Assembly (NCBI RefSeq): GCF_001039355.2
Contig: NW_019775437.1
Span: 178,612-242,611, forward strand
Direction of reading: 5' to 3'
From: Lingula anatina
Taxonomy: Eukaryota; Brachiopoda; Lingulata; Lingulida; Lingulidae
DNA length: 64,000 bases
Shown: piece by piece, positions 61,752 to 64,000 of the stretch
How positions within the stretch are numbered: position 1 is the stretch's first letter
Layout of the letters: each line of letters begins with the position of its first letter
Made by a program: the position numbers and the translations under genes
Notes under the pieces: generated by a model
Told to the model about the DNA's origin: nothing
The model's database searches: none
Seen by the model: the letters and a program-made list of their open reading frames with translations, nothing else

Positions 61752-63949
61752 CCTTAGAGTGGCACATTGACCTCTGAGTGGCATCCTAGCCATTTGGTCA
61801 TTTAGCCTATTGACAGCATAAATGAATCCAAGGTTTTTTCTTTTGTAATATTCGAGTACACAAAGTAATTTGCTTGTCAGTTATTGGTTATTGTTATCGT
61901 ATTACTATCAAACTGATTCTAAAGGTGAATCAAAGTGTATGTTTGAGGGTTTCACTTCAAGATTCATACCGAAACACGAAAAAGACATACTAGTCTTCTT
62001 AAGTTGAAGAAGACTTACAATTATGTCTTTTAGGACAATTTTTTTTAGTCAAAAGTTCTTTGTGGCTCAGACTCATGGTGAGCCAGTTATAACGTCTGAG
62101 CCTGGTAAGACAGGTTGTATTAAGTTATATCAACCCAAACTCACTGTAAACACAACTTCACAGATTGCAGTGGTGATTTACTGACCTCTTCAGAAAGTTG
62201 TGATGAGATCTGAATCTACATCAATTTTGATATTGAATTTAAAGGGACCTGTAAAAATAAAATATAATTAAGGTTGAACAGTTGAAATTTAATATTCTTA
62301 CCACTATGGATGGACTGGTTGTGGTTTGGTCTATTTACTTTTTAAAAAAAGTAGTAAACCAAAATAAAATTTATTGATTCAGCAAGAAGTAAACAGAAGG
62401 CATAATAATAACATTATCTGCAGCATGGTTCAGGCCTTAAAACTTAACAATTTTTGTAATTATTATAATCAATTCTTCAAAAAACTTTGTGAAAAACTTA
62501 AATTTGTTGGAGAATGAAACTTGCAATATGCCATTTTCAAGTCATTAGGTTTCATTTGTTTCATAACAATTCATAATGATGGGCTATATTCTATATAAAC
62601 ATTAAATACACATAACTGCAAATAAAAAAGTAGATAACATCCTTAATAAACAATTTGACAGCCACCTCTAGAGCTCCAGTCTTAAATTACATCATCATCT
62701 CGCTATCTACTTTACGCTTATTAAACTAAGCTAAAAGATTAACAGCCGATAAATGCTTAAAGTCCCATGGTGCTACAAGTAACACATTCCAACGCCCATC
62801 TTTACAAGTTAATTGCAGTTTTCAATACCTACCTTATGTAATAGTACTGTGCATCAGCCAAGTTAATCTAATGGAGTCTAACTGCTAACCACAGGAGAAA
62901 ATTGTTAAATGACTATATTGTGCCAAAAAGAACAAGCTCAGATATTAAAAGACTTCTGATATTGTATGACTTAAAACAAATTCTCTCTCTCTCTCTCTCT
63001 CTTCCATCTAACTCATCTAACCACCTGAACCCTAATTGTCACACACTTGTGATCTTTTCACTACAGGTGAGTAGTGATATCGGAAAACAATTACGTCTTA
63101 ACTCACAGTTGAGGAAGTGTCACTCACAAGATTGTCCACAATTGCCTGACTGTCATTCCAGACGGAAACCCCCTGACATTTGCATCTCTGAAGATGAGCA
63201 GATCCCATTAAATGTTACATGACTTCTATAAGTGGATCTTAAATACCAACCTGTGTTTGACTTGACTTTTGACCTGTCCATATTTCGAGAGACTGGTTGA
63301 TCAAGATGCTTTCATACTGATATCCATTTAGCTACCAGACAAAAAATAAAAAAATATCATGATCAATAACCTAGTAGCCTTAATCCTGCTATAATTTGGG
63401 TAGGTTTTATTCAGAAACATAGGAATGAAAGTTGGTCTTAACTGCGTGGTCACAATGTCTAGTTTACATTGAACCAAGTATTAGTTCAAAAATATTTTGC
63501 TTTTCACATAAAAAGTAAGTAAATTTGTTTTATTAAAATCTATTGGTTTATTTATTTAAGTAGACCACTTAACTAAAGTAGGCTTTAACCTAAAATGTTT
63601 TAAAAAATCAATACAATTGAGTGGATTTAACCTAAACTATTAAAAAAATTAACACAATTGAAAAATTAACACATTACTGGACTTATTTAGTAATATTCAA
63701 CATTGCCATCAATACCACCAGTCTTTAACAGGGAACTTAGTGTCAGTAACGCAATAGGCTGGTCAAGGGACAAGTCAAATGGCTACAAAATTGGTTGGCT
63801 TATCACTCCATAAGTCCAGTATTAGATTAGTTGATTTCTCTTTTATGTGATATCACACTACTGATTGAATCAGGACACAAATGTTCACTCTCTCTTTTTA
63901 ACTGTATCATTTTGCCTATCACTTGTGTAACCCTCCATCCCACCTCTTC

Positions 63950-63950
<1 letters not shown>
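61752..63950. other. AT-rich non-coding stretch
   Basis: No supported gene. It holds a (CT)n at 62981-63002. A 106-codon frame at 62902-63222 runs through that array and is preceded internally by an acceptor-like tract (cttttcactacag); I do not regard it as coding. Confidence 0.45.

Positions 63951-64000
<50 letters not shown>
63951..64000 (+). repeat. (TC)n microsatellite at the window edge
   Basis: About 48 bp of pure TC that continues to the last base, so its full length is unknown. Confidence 0.95.

Noticed and set aside
62902-63222. 106-codon frame whose second half follows an acceptor-like CTACAG|GTGAG
   Set aside because: The first half crosses a (CT)n repeat. The second half of 51 codons looks varied enough to be coding, but no flanking exon could be found.

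Overview
This is a gene-poor, AT-rich stretch of an animal nuclear genome. Long homopolymers and di-, tri- and tetranucleotide microsatellites, many short non-autonomous transposons and one clearly metazoan receptor gene point to a marine invertebrate. The receptor looks like those of lophotrochozoans (mollusc, annelid or brachiopod type), but I cannot name the species. No bacterial-style operons, rRNA, tRNA or CRISPR arrays are visible.

The only protein-coding gene I can support is on the minus strand at 6894-8321. It is a complete 475-residue rhodopsin-family GPCR in one uninterrupted exon, most like FMRFamide / FRPR-type neuropeptide receptors. A TATAAAAG box lies about 70 bp upstream of the ATG. 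A good splice-acceptor sequence also abuts the ATG, so either the gene is intronless or a 5' UTR intron ends there. If the second is true, much of 8.3-64 kb could be its upstream intron. All other open frames look like chance frames in AT-rich or simple-repeat DNA.

Two places carry near-identical tandem duplications, each associated with a single N: 7-2261 against 2264-4486 (N at 2262), and 32631-34229 against 34528-36152 (N at 34378). The copies differ by scattered substitutions and small indels, as two alleles would. Unmerged haplotypes in the assembly are the simplest explanation.

The main biological content of 11-58 kb is a set of miniature transposons whose ends and target-site duplications can be read directly. 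H1 has seven foldback copies of 195-248 bp, with A/T-only 3-bp target duplications, four of them TTA, and resembles PIF/Harbinger. H2 has three copies of 267-289 bp with arms of about 83 bp and 3-bp A/T duplications; its ends resemble H1's. T5A and T5B have CAGG-initial termini and 5-bp target duplications, like 5-bp-duplication hAT relatives. G3 is an older family ending in GGCCAGTTTCA-like sequence. No transposase gene is present, so all depend on proteins encoded elsewhere.

Other notable structure includes a 23-bp minisatellite of 12 units (11364-11627), a 4-unit minisatellite of about 56 bp (46421-46643), a diverged tandem duplication near 30.05-30.58 kb, a 23-bp-arm hairpin at 18614-18662, nuclear-receptor half-site arrays (three AGGTCA at 10-bp spacing; perfect IR-1 elements), a perfect CRE with a 60-bp-spaced direct repeat, an RFX X-box-like palindrome, and several G-quadruplex and Z-DNA candidates.
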